Shown here piece by piece: positions 26,314 through 35,129 of a DNA stretch of 64,000 nucleotides; within the stretch, counting starts at the first letter, position 1, and each line of letters opens with the position of its first letter. The stretch is from the NCBI GenBank assembly GCA_016200545.1, contig JACQEO010000026.1:38393-102392 (forward strand), read 5' to 3'. The position numbers and the translations under genes were made by a program. This DNA comes from Deltaproteobacteria bacterium (GTDB lineage Bacteria; Desulfobacterota; Binatia; UTPRO1). A model generated the notes under the pieces. The model did no database searches and was not told the DNA's origin. It saw only the letters and a program-made list of their open reading frames with translations.

Positions 26314-28974
26314 GTGGGGGCGGTGGACGCGGGCGTGAAGCTGACACCGATGCTGGCGCAGTACCTGCGGTTGAAGGAGCGTCACCGTGACGCGATCCTG
26401 ATGTTCCGCCTCGGCGACTTCTACGAGATGTTTTTCGAAGACGCCGAGCGCGCCTCGGCGATCCTCGACATCACGCTCACCGCACGCAACAAGCACGACG
26501 CCACGCCCATCCCGCTCTGCGGCGTGCCTTTTCATTCCGTCGAGCCGTACATCCAGAAGCTCCTCGGTGCCGGCCTGAAGGTCGCGATCTGCGAGCAGAT
26601 CGAGGATCCACGCGGCGCCAAGGGTCTCGTCGACCGCGACGTCGTGCGCGTCATCACGCCGGGGACGATCGTCGAAGAAGAGAGCCTCGACCCGCGTACT
26701 GGGAGTTTCCTCGCTGTCCTCGGCTCGGACGACCGCGGCTACGCGCTCGCCATCGCCGACATCTCGACGGGCGAGGTGCGCGTCGCCGAGTTCGGCGCGG
26801 CGGCGGAGGTGGCTACGGGCGGCGCCGAGCACGACGATCTCGTCGAGGCGCTCGGTGAGGAGATCGCGCGCCTCGGCGTGAAGGAGCTCGTACTCGCAGC
26901 TGCGGCACAGCCGATCGTCGAGCGTCTGACGGCGCGTGCGCCGGGTGTGTTCCGCAGCCTCATCCCCGAGGACTGGTATGACGCCGCCGACGCTGCCGCC
27001 TGGCTCGCCGGCCTGGGTGTCGAGCACGCGGCGTTGCGTCCGGCCGATCTCGCCGCGCTCGGCGGCCTGCGCGCATATCTTCGCGAAACGTATCGCGGCA
27101 CCCTCGATCACCTCCGTTCCCCGGAGTTTTATCACCCGAACGATACGCTCACGCTCGACCACGTCACGCGCGCCAATCTCGCCCTCGTCCACGGTGCGGC
27201 GGGCGAACGGCGCGGATCGCTACTCGCGATCCTCGATCGGACGACGACGCCGATGGGAAGCCGTACCTTGCGACGTTGGCTGGTCGCGCCGCTCACGAGC
27301 TGCGCGGCGATCGGCCGGCGTCTCGACGCGGTCGAGGCGCTGGTCGAGGCTCCGGGTTTGCGTGGCGATCTGACGGCCGGCCTCGCGGGCATGGGCGACA
27401 TCGAGCGCCTGGTCGGCCGCGTCGGCACCGTGACCGCCTCGCCACGGGACCTGGCCCGCCTCGCGGCCGCCCTCGCGCGCGTCGAGAGCCTGCGCGCGCG
27501 GCTCGCGGACTCGAGCGGTCTTCTCGGCGAGATCGCGGCTGTGCTGGCACCGCTTCCCGAGGTGCGGGCGTGCATCGGCGGACTCCTCGTCGACGAGCCG
27601 CCCGTGGCGGTGCGCGGTGGCGCGGTGGTGCGCGACGGCTTCCATCCCGAAGTCGACGAGCTGCGCACAGCGGCGCGCGACGGACGTGGCTGGGTGGCGG
27701 CGTTCGAGGCACGCGAACGAGCGCGGACCGGCATCGGTTCGCTGAAGATCCGCTACAATCGCGTCTTCGGCTACGCGATCGAGGTGACGCGTCCGAACCT
27801 ACCGCTGGTCCCGCCGGAGTACGTCCGCAAGCAGACGCTCGCCGGCGTCGAGCGCTTTGTCACCCAGGAGCTCAAGGACCACGAACGGCGCCTCCTCGGC
27901 GCCGAAGAGCGCCTGCGGCAGCTCGAGGCAGAACTCTTCGCGGCCCTCGTGGCCGACGTGCGTGCCCACCAGCGTGCACTTGCGGAGAACGCTCGCGTCC
28001 TCGGCGTCCTCGACACCGTAATCGCGCTCGCCGACCTGGCGCACGACCGAGGCTACGTGCGGCCGGTCCTCGATCGCGGCAGCGCGCTCGTGATTCGCGA
28101 CGGCCGGCATCCCGTCATCGAGACCATGCGGAGCGGCGATCGCTTCGTGCCGAACGACTGCACGCTCGACGAGTCGCAACAGATCCTGCTCGTCACCGGG
28201 CCGAACATGGCGGGCAAATCGACCTACCTGCGCCAGATCGCCCTCCTCGTGGTGATGGCGCAGATGGGGAGCTTCGTCCCCGCCGCCGAGGCGCGGATCG
28301 GCGTCGTCGATCGTATCTTCACGCGCGTTGGCGCCTCCGACGACCTCGCGGCCGGGGACTCCACCTTCATGGTCGAGATGCGCGAGACGGCGCACATCCT
28401 GCGCGAGCTCACCGATCGCAGCCTCGTCGTGCTCGACGAAATCGGCCGCGGCACCAGCACCTTCGACGGCATCGCGATTGCCTGGGCGGTCGCCGAACAC
28501 CTGCATGACCGCGGACCGGGTGCGAAGACCCTGTTCGCGACGCACTACTACGAGCTCACCGCCCTGGCGCGGCACAAACAGCGAATCCGCAACTACTCGG
28601 TCGCGGTGCGCGAATGGAACGGCGAGGTCATCTTCCTGCGGCGGATCGTGGCCGGGCCGGCGAGTCGCAGCTACGGGATCGAGGTGGCGCGGTTGGCGGG
28701 GATGCCGGGGGTCGTCCTGGAGCGTGCCCGGGGTCTTCTCGCGGCCCTCGAGCGCGGCGAGATGCTCGCCGAGGATCAGCGGGCGGCGGGCGCCGCGGAG
28801 GTCGATCAGCCCCGGCAGCTCGGTTTGTTCGGGGAAAGACCCTCGGTCGTCGAGCGCCGACTACGCGAGCTGGATGTTGCGCGGATGACCCCGCTCGATG
28901 CATTGAATGAGTTGCACAGGCTGGTGGAGGTGGTGCGGAGCGGAGGCGACGATGCGCACGAAAGCAAATGCTGA
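26314..28974 (+). CDS. mutS: DNA mismatch repair protein MutS
   Basis: An 886-residue MutS1 protein that recognises mismatches. The mismatch-contacting motif FYEMF is near residue 38, and the ATPase has the P-loop GPNMAGKST from about residue 629, GDSTFMVEM and VLDEIGRGTSTFDG. The C-terminus ends with a short ELHRLVE segment after a linker. All five MutS domains appear to be present. The start is GTG 26314, ten bases after the VWA gene; no better ATG precedes LTPMLAQYLRLKE. It works with MutL at 9549. No MutH-like gene is seen here. Confidence 0.95.
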   Translation: MGAVDAGVKLTPMLAQYLRLKERHRDAILMFRLGDFYEMFFEDAERASAILDITLTARNKHDATPIPLCGVPFHSVEPYIQKLLGAGLKVAICEQIEDPRGAKGLVDRDVVRVITPGTIVEEESLDPRTGSFLAVLGSDDRGYALAIADISTGEVRVAEFGAAAEVATGGAEHDDLVEALGEEIARLGVKELVLAAAAQPIVERLTARAPGVFRSLIPEDWYDAADAAAWLAGLGVEHAALRPADLAALGGLRAYLRETYRGTLDHLRSPEFYHPNDTLTLDHVTRANLALVHGAAGERRGSLLAILDRTTTPMGSRTLRRWLVAPLTSCAAIGRRLDAVEALVEAPGLRGDLTAGLAGMGDIERLVGRVGTVTASPRDLARLAAALARVESLRARLADSSGLLGEIAAVLAPLPEVRACIGGLLVDEPPVAVRGGAVVRDGFHPEVDELRTAARDGRGWVAAFEARERARTGIGSLKIRYNRVFGYAIEVTRPNLPLVPPEYVRKQTLAGVERFVTQELKDHERRLLGAEERLRQLEAELFAALVADVRAHQRALAENARVLGVLDTVIALADLAHDRGYVRPVLDRGSALVIRDGRHPVIETMRSGDRFVPNDCTLDESQQILLVTGPNMAGKSTYLRQIALLVVMAQMGSFVPAAEARIGVVDRIFTRVGASDDLAAGDSTFMVEMRETAHILRELTDRSLVVLDEIGRGTSTFDGIAIAWAVAEHLHDRGPGAKTLFATHYYELTALARHKQRIRNYSVAVREWNGEVIFLRRIVAGPASRSYGIEVARLAGMPGVVLERARGLLAALERGEMLAEDQRAAGAAEVDQPRQLGLFGERPSVVERRLRELDVARMTPLDALNELHRLVEVVRSGGDDAHESKC

Positions 28975-30613
28975 GGTCCGGCAGGCGCGGGAAGCGCGAT
29001 TATTCGTGAGCGGCGCCCGCGGACGGACGTGGCGATGGCGGGCGTTTCTCGTCATCCTGTTCGCCGTGGTGCTGGCGCCGCGTCCTGGGGCAGGCTCGCC
29101 GCCCTTCAAGGCGCCGCCCAAGCGCGGGTCGGTGCAGGCGGCGGCGCCCGCGACGGTAGAGCGCGTCCGCTACATCGCCGACGACCACTCGACGCGGGTC
29201 ATCGTGCTGCTGTCGCGTAGCGTGCCCTACGAGGTGCGTGTCCTGCCCGGCGAGGCGACGCGCGGCAGCGAGCGGCGCGTCGTGCTCGACTTCTCGAATG
29301 CCAAGCTCGGTGCCGAGGCGGCGGCGCCGATCGGCATCGAGGACGGGCTTTTGAAACAGATCCGCACCGGTCAGTTCACCGCCCGCACGGCGCGCGTCGT
29401 GCTCGACCTCGCGAGCGTCACGGGACACCACATCGTGGAGCTCGACGATCCGCCGCGCGTGGTCGTCGACATCGCCGGCCGTCCGACGGTGGCGTCCGCG
29501 TCGCCGGCGCGGGACGGCGGCGGCTCGGAAGAGGCTTCGAGAGGCGCTGCGGGGGCGCCGGATGCCTCGCACTTGCAGGCCGCACTCGGCGGCGAAGCCG
29601 AGCGTCCGCGCGCGATGAATCGGATCGCGGACGCCGAGCGACCGCACCAGGGTGCCGGCGCTGTCGAGGCGATATCGCCGCCGGCGCCGGCGGCGGTGAC
29701 TCCGCCCGAGCCCGCGCCCGTCGACGACGGCGGCGCGCGGGCATCGCGTCGCGAGCGTACAGCGGCCGCGCGCGCCCCCGACGTCGCGCCCGAGCAATCG
29801 CCTGCCGTCGAATCGTCGTCACGCGCGGAGCATGACGAGGACGCGGCGCGCACGGCCCGCGTGCGCGAGGAGACCGCGAGCGCGGAGACGGCGCCGCCGC
29901 CGAGCGAGCCGGCGGCACATCCGACGCCGTGGCGCATCGTGCTCGACCCCGGCCACGGCGGCAACGATCCGGGGACGCTCGGCATCGACGGTGTCTCGGA
30001 GAAGGACGTCACGCTCGCGATCGCCAAGCAGCTGAAGCGGCGGCTCGAGACTGGACTCGGCGCCCAGGTGCTCCTGACACGCGACCGCGACGTGACGCGC
30101 TCGCTCGCGCAGCGCACCGCCTTCGCCAATGCCAGCAACGCCGACCTTTTTGTCTCCATCCACGCCAACGCCGACGCCAGCGGCGAGCTCCACGGCATCG
30201 AGACCTACACGCTCAACAACACCAACGATCGGGCGGCGATCCGTCTCGCCAAGATGGAGAACGGTCCCGGCGTGCGCACCGGGCGCGGCGATCTGTCGTT
30301 CATCCTGAGCGACATGGTGCAATCGGGCAAGGAAGAGGAGTCGGTCGCGCTCGCCAACCGGCTACAACGGCACCTCGTCTCGCGGCTGCGCGGGCACTAT
30401 CCCGACGTGCGGAGCCTCGGCGTCAAGAAGGGACCGTTCTACGTCCTCGTCGGTGCCTACATGCCCTGCGTGCTCGTGGAGACGTCGTTCCTCAGCCATC
30501 CGATCGAGGGGCGGCGGCTCGCCTCGCCCGAGTATCAGGGCGAGATCGTCGAGGGTCTCTATCTCGGCATGGCGGACTTCCTCGGCGATCAGCGCCTGGC
30601 GAAGACCCTCTGA
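28952..30613 (+). CDS. amiC: N-acetylmuramoyl-L-alanine amidase with AMIN domain (AmiC type)
   Basis: A 553-residue exported peptidoglycan amidase. Hydrophobic residues 25-46 form a signal peptide or anchor after a basic start. An AMIN domain (about residues 65-170; RVIVLLSRSVPYEVR, RVVLDFSNAKLG) targets the septum. A long Ala/Pro/Glu-rich linker runs to about 325. The Amidase_3 domain has zinc ligands in LDPGHGGNDPGT (H335), a Glu in EKDVTLAIAKQL and FVSIHANAD, and the catalytic Glu in LVETSFLSHP. It cleaves stem peptides from glycan during daughter-cell separation. Its start overlaps the mutS end by 23 bases. Confidence 0.92.
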   Translation: MRTKANAEVRQAREARLFVSGARGRTWRWRAFLVILFAVVLAPRPGAGSPPFKAPPKRGSVQAAAPATVERVRYIADDHSTRVIVLLSRSVPYEVRVLPGEATRGSERRVVLDFSNAKLGAEAAAPIGIEDGLLKQIRTGQFTARTARVVLDLASVTGHHIVELDDPPRVVVDIAGRPTVASASPARDGGGSEEASRGAAGAPDASHLQAALGGEAERPRAMNRIADAERPHQGAGAVEAISPPAPAAVTPPEPAPVDDGGARASRRERTAAARAPDVAPEQSPAVESSSRAEHDEDAARTARVREETASAETAPPPSEPAAHPTPWRIVLDPGHGGNDPGTLGIDGVSEKDVTLAIAKQLKRRLETGLGAQVLLTRDRDVTRSLAQRTAFANASNADLFVSIHANADASGELHGIETYTLNNTNDRAAIRLAKMENGPGVRTGRGDLSFILSDMVQSGKEEESVALANRLQRHLVSRLRGHYPDVRSLGVKKGPFYVLVGAYMPCVLVETSFLSHPIEGRRLASPEYQGEIVEGLYLGMADFLGDQRLAKTL

Positions 30614-30632
30614 GTCGCGCACAATCGAGGTC

Positions 30633-33374
30633 ATGGCACTCGCGCAGCCGGTGATCGGCGCGCTTCCGGAACTGCCCGCAGTCGATGACGGCGGCGGCGA
30701 CCTGAGCGCGATGGCGAAGCAGTACATCGCCGACGTCCGCGGCACGCTCGCTGAGCGCCATCGTGCGGGGGCCAGCGGCAGCGCCATCGTCACGGCGTAC
30801 ACTGGCGCCGTCGACCGCCTCGTCGGTTTTCTCTTCAACTCGGCGACGGCGGAGTACACACGCCGCTCGGTCATGCTCGATCACCGCTGCGCCGTCGCCG
30901 CCCAGGGTGGCTACGGACGCTTCGAGCTGAATCCGTCCTCGGACATCGACCTCCTCGTGCTCTATCCATGGCGGGTGAACGCCTACGTCGAGACGGTCGC
31001 GGAGCGCATCCTGTACGCCCTCTGGGACGCCGGTTTGGTCGTCGGCCACGCGAGCCGTACCGTGGAAGCCTGCACGCGCCTCGCGCAACAGGATCTGAAG
31101 GTGAAGACGGCGCTCCTCGATGTCCGTTACCTGGCGGGCGACCGTGCGCTCTACGGCGACTTCGAGAAAGCGATGGAAGCGGATGTGCTGAAGAAGAACC
31201 CCGCGCGCTTCTATCGCGAGAAGCTCGCCGAGAGCGCGGAGCGTCACCAGCGCTACGGCGACTCGGTCTACCTCCTCGAGCCGCAACTGAAGGACGGTCC
31301 CGGCGGCTTGCGCGACATTCATACCGCGATGTGGCTCGCGAAGGTGAAGTACAAGGTCAAAAACCTGCGCGAGCTCGTCGTCAAGGGCGTGATCAGTGAC
31401 CACGAGCGGCTCGAGATCGAGGCGTCGCAGGATTTCATCTTCCGCGTGCGCAACGCGTTGCACTTTCTCACCGGCACGCATCAGGACCAGCTCACCTTCG
31501 AGTTCCAGGATCCGATCGCCGCCGAGCTCGGGTTCGTCGACGACGGCCACCGGAGGGCGCTCGTCGACTTCATGAAGACGTATTATGGTCACGCAACGGC
31601 GGTGCGGCGCTTCTCCGACACCGTGATCGAGCGCTGCACCGAGCGCCCCAATCCCTATCGGCTGATTGGACGAGTGGTCGGGCGCCGGATCCGGGACGGG
31701 ATCCTCATCGTCAATCGGACGATCTCGGCGAACGGCGCCGAGGTGCTGCGGCGCGAGCCGGCCAACCTCGTCATGTTGTTTCGCGATGCGCAGCAGCACG
31801 GGGTGCAGCTGACCGAGGGCACGAAGCGCTTGATGCGCGAGCACCTCGACTTGATCGGCAAGGACGAGCGCCACGACCGTGCGTTCACCGCTCCCTTCCT
31901 CGAGATCCTCAGGGGGAAGCACAACGTTTGGGAGGCACTGCGCGAAATGCACGCCGTCGGCGTCCTTTGCCGGCTCTTTCCCGAGTTCGCGCGCATCGAC
32001 GGCCTCGTGCAGCGCGACCTCTACCACATCTTCACCGTCGACGAGCATTCGTTGATGGGTATCCGCGAAATCGAGTGCCTGCGGCGCGGCACGTACAAGG
32101 AGAGCGCGCCGCTCCTCACCGATGTGATGCGCGAGATCGACCGCCCCGACATGCTCTTTCTCGCCATGCTCTTCCACGACGTCGGTAAGGGTCACGGCGA
32201 GGGCCATCCCGAGCGCGGAGCGTCGTACATCCGCGGGATCGCCGGGCGGCTCGGCCTCAACGAGGACGATGCGGCGCAGTGGGAGTTCCTCGTTCGGCAG
32301 CACCTCTACATGTCGCACCTCGCACAGCACCGAGACACGCACGACCCGCGCCTGGTCCGCGAGTTCGCGCGTATGGTGGGAAGTCTCGGGAACCTGCAGC
32401 TCCTCTACGTCCTCACCTTCGCCGACATGCGCGCGGTGGCGCCCAAGGTGTGGAACAACTGGCGCGACATGCTCCTCGGCGAGCTCTACATGCAGGCGCG
32501 CACGCTCTTCGAGCAGGGGCAGCTGGTCGAGGAGGCAGCGGGTGCGCACGCGACGCGCATCCGCCAGCGCGTGCTCGCGAGCGTCGAGGCAACGCGACGG
32601 CCGCCGTTGGAGACGTTCCTCGCAAGCATGCCTGAGGGCTACCTGACGACGACACCCGAGCCGCAGATCGTCGCCCACTTCGAGCTCATGAACCGGCTGC
32701 GCGAGGAGTGGAGCCTCCGTCCGGCGTCGGACCACACGCATCTCTTCGTCACTACGCTGCGCCACGTCGAAGAGTCCGAGTACAGCGAGTTCACCATCTG
32801 TACGCCGGATCGACCCGGTCTTTTCGCGATGATCACCGGCGTCCTCACCGCGCACGGCATGAACATCGTCGGAGCCCGCATCACGACCTCACGCGGGGGC
32901 ATCGCGCTCGACAGCTTCCGCATCGGCCACATCGACGGTCGCGAGGTCGTACTCGAGGCCGAGCGCTGGGAGCGCGTGCAACAGGTGCTCGCCCGGGTGT
33001 TGCGTGGCGAGGTCGACGTCGGGGCGTTGGTCGCGTCCTCGCGGCGGCCTTCCATTCTCGAGCGCCCGGCGCGCGGCGAGGTCGTCACCGACGTCATCGC
33101 GGACAATGCCATCGCCGAGGACTACACGGTGCTCGACGTGATTACGCGTGATCGCGTCGGCGTCCTGTTCACGATCACCCACACGTTGCACCGCCTCGGT
33201 CTGGTGATCCACCTCGCCAAGATCACGACCCAGGTCCATCAGGTGTTCGACGTCTTCTACGTGACCGACGAAGGTGGGGCCAAGATCACCGACCCCGAAC
33301 GGCTGGAGTGCGTCCGCACCGAGGTCGCGCGGCAGCTGCAGTCGTTGAGCGGCCCCGAGCCCCCGGCCGCGTGA
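30633..33374 (+). CDS. glnD: Bifunctional uridylyltransferase/uridylyl-removing enzyme GlnD
   Basis: A 913-residue nitrogen sensor that uridylylates PII proteins when nitrogen is low and reverses this when it is high. The nucleotidyltransferase motif GGYGRFELNPSSDIDLL starts at about residue 92. An HD hydrolase domain has LFHDVGKGHGEGHPERG. Two C-terminal ACT domains (EFTICTPDRPGLFAMITGV and LDVITRDRVGVLFTITHTL) bind glutamine. All four modules are present at the usual length. It starts 19 bases after the amidase gene and overlaps xerD by four bases. Confidence 0.95.
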   Translation: MALAQPVIGALPELPAVDDGGGDLSAMAKQYIADVRGTLAERHRAGASGSAIVTAYTGAVDRLVGFLFNSATAEYTRRSVMLDHRCAVAAQGGYGRFELNPSSDIDLLVLYPWRVNAYVETVAERILYALWDAGLVVGHASRTVEACTRLAQQDLKVKTALLDVRYLAGDRALYGDFEKAMEADVLKKNPARFYREKLAESAERHQRYGDSVYLLEPQLKDGPGGLRDIHTAMWLAKVKYKVKNLRELVVKGVISDHERLEIEASQDFIFRVRNALHFLTGTHQDQLTFEFQDPIAAELGFVDDGHRRALVDFMKTYYGHATAVRRFSDTVIERCTERPNPYRLIGRVVGRRIRDGILIVNRTISANGAEVLRREPANLVMLFRDAQQHGVQLTEGTKRLMREHLDLIGKDERHDRAFTAPFLEILRGKHNVWEALREMHAVGVLCRLFPEFARIDGLVQRDLYHIFTVDEHSLMGIREIECLRRGTYKESAPLLTDVMREIDRPDMLFLAMLFHDVGKGHGEGHPERGASYIRGIAGRLGLNEDDAAQWEFLVRQHLYMSHLAQHRDTHDPRLVREFARMVGSLGNLQLLYVLTFADMRAVAPKVWNNWRDMLLGELYMQARTLFEQGQLVEEAAGAHATRIRQRVLASVEATRRPPLETFLASMPEGYLTTTPEPQIVAHFELMNRLREEWSLRPASDHTHLFVTTLRHVEESEYSEFTICTPDRPGLFAMITGVLTAHGMNIVGARITTSRGGIALDSFRIGHIDGREVVLEAERWERVQQVLARVLRGEVDVGALVASSRRPSILERPARGEVVTDVIADNAIAEDYTVLDVITRDRVGVLFTITHTLHRLGLVIHLAKITTQVHQVFDVFYVTDEGGAKITDPERLECVRTEVARQLQSLSGPEPPAA

Positions 33375-34318
33375 CGACACTCGACGACTGGATCGATCGC
33401 TTCCTCGCCTTCGCGGCGGCGGAGCGGGGATTCTCGCCGCACACCGTTGCGGCGTACGCCCGCGATCTCGCGCACCTCGGGGCGTTCGCGGAGGCGCACA
33501 CGATTCGCGACGCGGCGGCCCTAGACGTGACGCTCCTGCGCGAGTTCCTCGCGAGCGAGCGCCGGCGCGGCCTCGCGGCTCGTAGCCAAGCACGCGCCGC
33601 CGCCGCGTTGCGGAGCTTCGGTCGCTTCCTCGTCCTCGAGCGCGTCGTCGCAGTGTCACCCGCCGCCGACCTGCAAGTACGGTCCGGCGTCGCGGTGCTG
33701 CCGCACGCGCCCGGTGCCGAGGATATGCGGATTCTCCTCGAGGCGCCCGCCGCCGACACCCCGCTCGGGCGCCGCGATCGTGCGATGCTCGAGCTCCTCT
33801 ACGGCGCCGGCCTGCGCGTGTCGGAGGTGGTGCGGCTGCGGCCGGCGAACGTCGATCTGGAGGCGAACTGCGTCCGACTCGTGGGAAAGGGGAGCCGCGA
33901 GCGCGTGGTGCCGCTCGGACGGATGGCGCGGGCACGGCTCGAGGAGTACCAGAACCTCGCGCGGCCGCTCCTCGTCCGCGGCGCGCGCGCGCGCGCCGAG
34001 CTCTTCGTCTCTCGCCGGGGCGCACCGCTCTCGCGGCAGATGGTGTGGAAGGTGTTGAAGCGCTATTTGCGCGCGGCGTCGCTCGACCCGCGACTCTCGC
34101 CTCACAGCTTACGGCACGCCTTTGCGACGCATCTCCTTGACGGCGGCGCCGACCTGCGCGCCGTCCAGGCCATGCTCGGCCACGCCGACGTCGCAACGAC
34201 GCAGATCTATACGCACGTCGCGCCGCGACGACTCCGTGAAGTGCATCGGCGCTACCATCCGCGTGATGCCGCCCCCGCTCGGCCGGCGCCTCGCGATGGG
34301 CGTCGCCACCCCGACTGA
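33371..34318 (+). CDS. xerD: Tyrosine recombinase XerD/XerC
   Basis: A 315-residue site-specific recombinase that resolves chromosome dimers at dif. Catalytic residues are R149 (GLRVSE), K173 (GKGSRE), H245 and R248 (HSLRHAFATH), H271 (GHADVATTQ) and nucleophile Y280 (IYTH). The N-terminal SAM-like domain is complete. The ending RRYHPRD resembles XerD. The last 15 or so residues (ARPAPRDGRRHPD) are encoded by a copy of the dispersed repeat (34265-34330), so the natural C-terminus has been replaced or extended. GTG 33371 overlaps the glnD stop by four bases. Confidence 0.9.
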   Translation: MTTLDDWIDRFLAFAAAERGFSPHTVAAYARDLAHLGAFAEAHTIRDAAALDVTLLREFLASERRRGLAARSQARAAAALRSFGRFLVLERVVAVSPAADLQVRSGVAVLPHAPGAEDMRILLEAPAADTPLGRRDRAMLELLYGAGLRVSEVVRLRPANVDLEANCVRLVGKGSRERVVPLGRMARARLEEYQNLARPLLVRGARARAELFVSRRGAPLSRQMVWKVLKRYLRAASLDPRLSPHSLRHAFATHLLDGGADLRAVQAMLGHADVATTQIYTHVAPRRLREVHRRYHPRDAAPARPAPRDGRRHPD

Positions 34319-34330
34319 AACCGGACTCCC
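34265..34330 (-). repeat. Dispersed hairpin repeat, copy D (end of xerD)
   Basis: On the minus strand it contains TTTCAGTC, then GCGACGCCCATCGCGAGGCG and GAGCGGGGGCGGCATC, matching copy B with one extra base in the tail. The TTCAG loop is kept, but the surrounding stem is no longer well paired. It covers the xerD stop codon and the last codons, in the opposite orientation to the gene. Confidence 0.7.
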
Positions 34331-34361
34331 ACCCCCCGTCAACGGTGTCTCGCACGCGGGA

Positions 34362-34395
34362 GCGAAGGCATTTTCAACGCGAAGTCATTGTCAAC
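34362..34395 (+). repeat. Two tandem 17-base repeats upstream of the M50 protease gene
   Basis: GCGAAGGCATTTTCAAC (34362-34378) is followed at once by GCGAAGTCATTGTCAAC (34379-34395), 15 of 17 bases identical. A partial third unit (GCGAGTCGTTTCATT) comes next. The block is less GC-rich than its surroundings and lies 48 bases before the next ATG, a position that suits a regulator-binding site. The regulator is unknown. Confidence 0.55.
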
Positions 34396-34442
34396 GCGAG
34401 TCGTTTCATTGCGCCTCTCGGAGTTGCTTGTTAGGAACAGCC

Positions 34443-35129
34443 ATGGGAAATCCTGACCACGCGATCGAGCTGCTCCGCCAGCTCGCGCTCTGGTCGGTGC
34501 CGCTCTTGTTGGCGGTCATTGCTCATGAGGTTGCGCATGGGGTGGTGGCGCTGCGGTTGGGTGACGACACTGCGCAGCGGGCGGGGCGGCTGACGTTGAA
34601 CCCGCTGCCGCACATCGATCCGATCGGCACCGTGATGCTGCCGGCGATCCTGCTCCTCGCCGGTGCGCCGGTTTTCGGTTACGCGAAACCGGTGCCGGTG
34701 AACTACGCCAACCTGCGCGAGCCCCGGCGCGGTATGGTGCTGGTCGCGCTCGCGGGTCCCCTCAGCAACGTCGCGCTCGCGGTGGTGAGCGCGGTGTTCT
34801 TTCGCGGAATCCTTTCGTATCTGGAAATGCTCGACGCGACGGCCGCGACCTTCAACGTGCAAGTCGCGACCTGGGTGCTGATCCCGTTGGGATTGATGGC
34901 GAAGATCAGCGTGCAGATGAACGTCGTCCTCGGCATTTTCAATTTGCTGCCGATTCCACCACTCGACGGCGGCCACGTTCTTACGGGGCTTCTGCCCTAC
35001 GCTCTGGCGCGCCGGCTTGCTGCAGTGCAGCCCTTCGGGTTCATGATCCTCATGTTGCTGCTGATGACGCGCTCCATCGGGGTCGTGCTCGACGCGCCCG
35101 TGCGGTTGTTGCTGCGGGTGCTGCTGTGA
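34443..35129 (+). CDS. Site-2 protease family (M50) membrane metalloprotease
   Basis: A 228-residue integral membrane protein. The zinc motif HEVAH is at residues 28-32 within the first transmembrane helix, and the third ligand is in NLLPIPPLDGGHVL. About five to six hydrophobic segments are visible (for example MLPAILLLAGAPVFGYA and GMVLVALAGPLSNVALAVV). There is no PDZ domain, so it is the compact YwhC/Rv-type rather than RseP. It probably cleaves a transmembrane substrate, but the target is unknown. It overlaps trpS by four bases, an arrangement (M50-trpS-scpA-scpB) common in Deltaproteobacteria. Confidence 0.9.
   Translation: MGNPDHAIELLRQLALWSVPLLLAVIAHEVAHGVVALRLGDDTAQRAGRLTLNPLPHIDPIGTVMLPAILLLAGAPVFGYAKPVPVNYANLREPRRGMVLVALAGPLSNVALAVVSAVFFRGILSYLEMLDATAATFNVQVATWVLIPLGLMAKISVQMNVVLGIFNLLPIPPLDGGHVLTGLLPYALARRLAAVQPFGFMILMLLLMTRSIGVVLDAPVRLLLRVLL

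Noticed and set aside
30492..32855. A 787-codon minus-strand frame over glnD.
   Set aside because: Fully antisense to GlnD with all its domains; no family motif.
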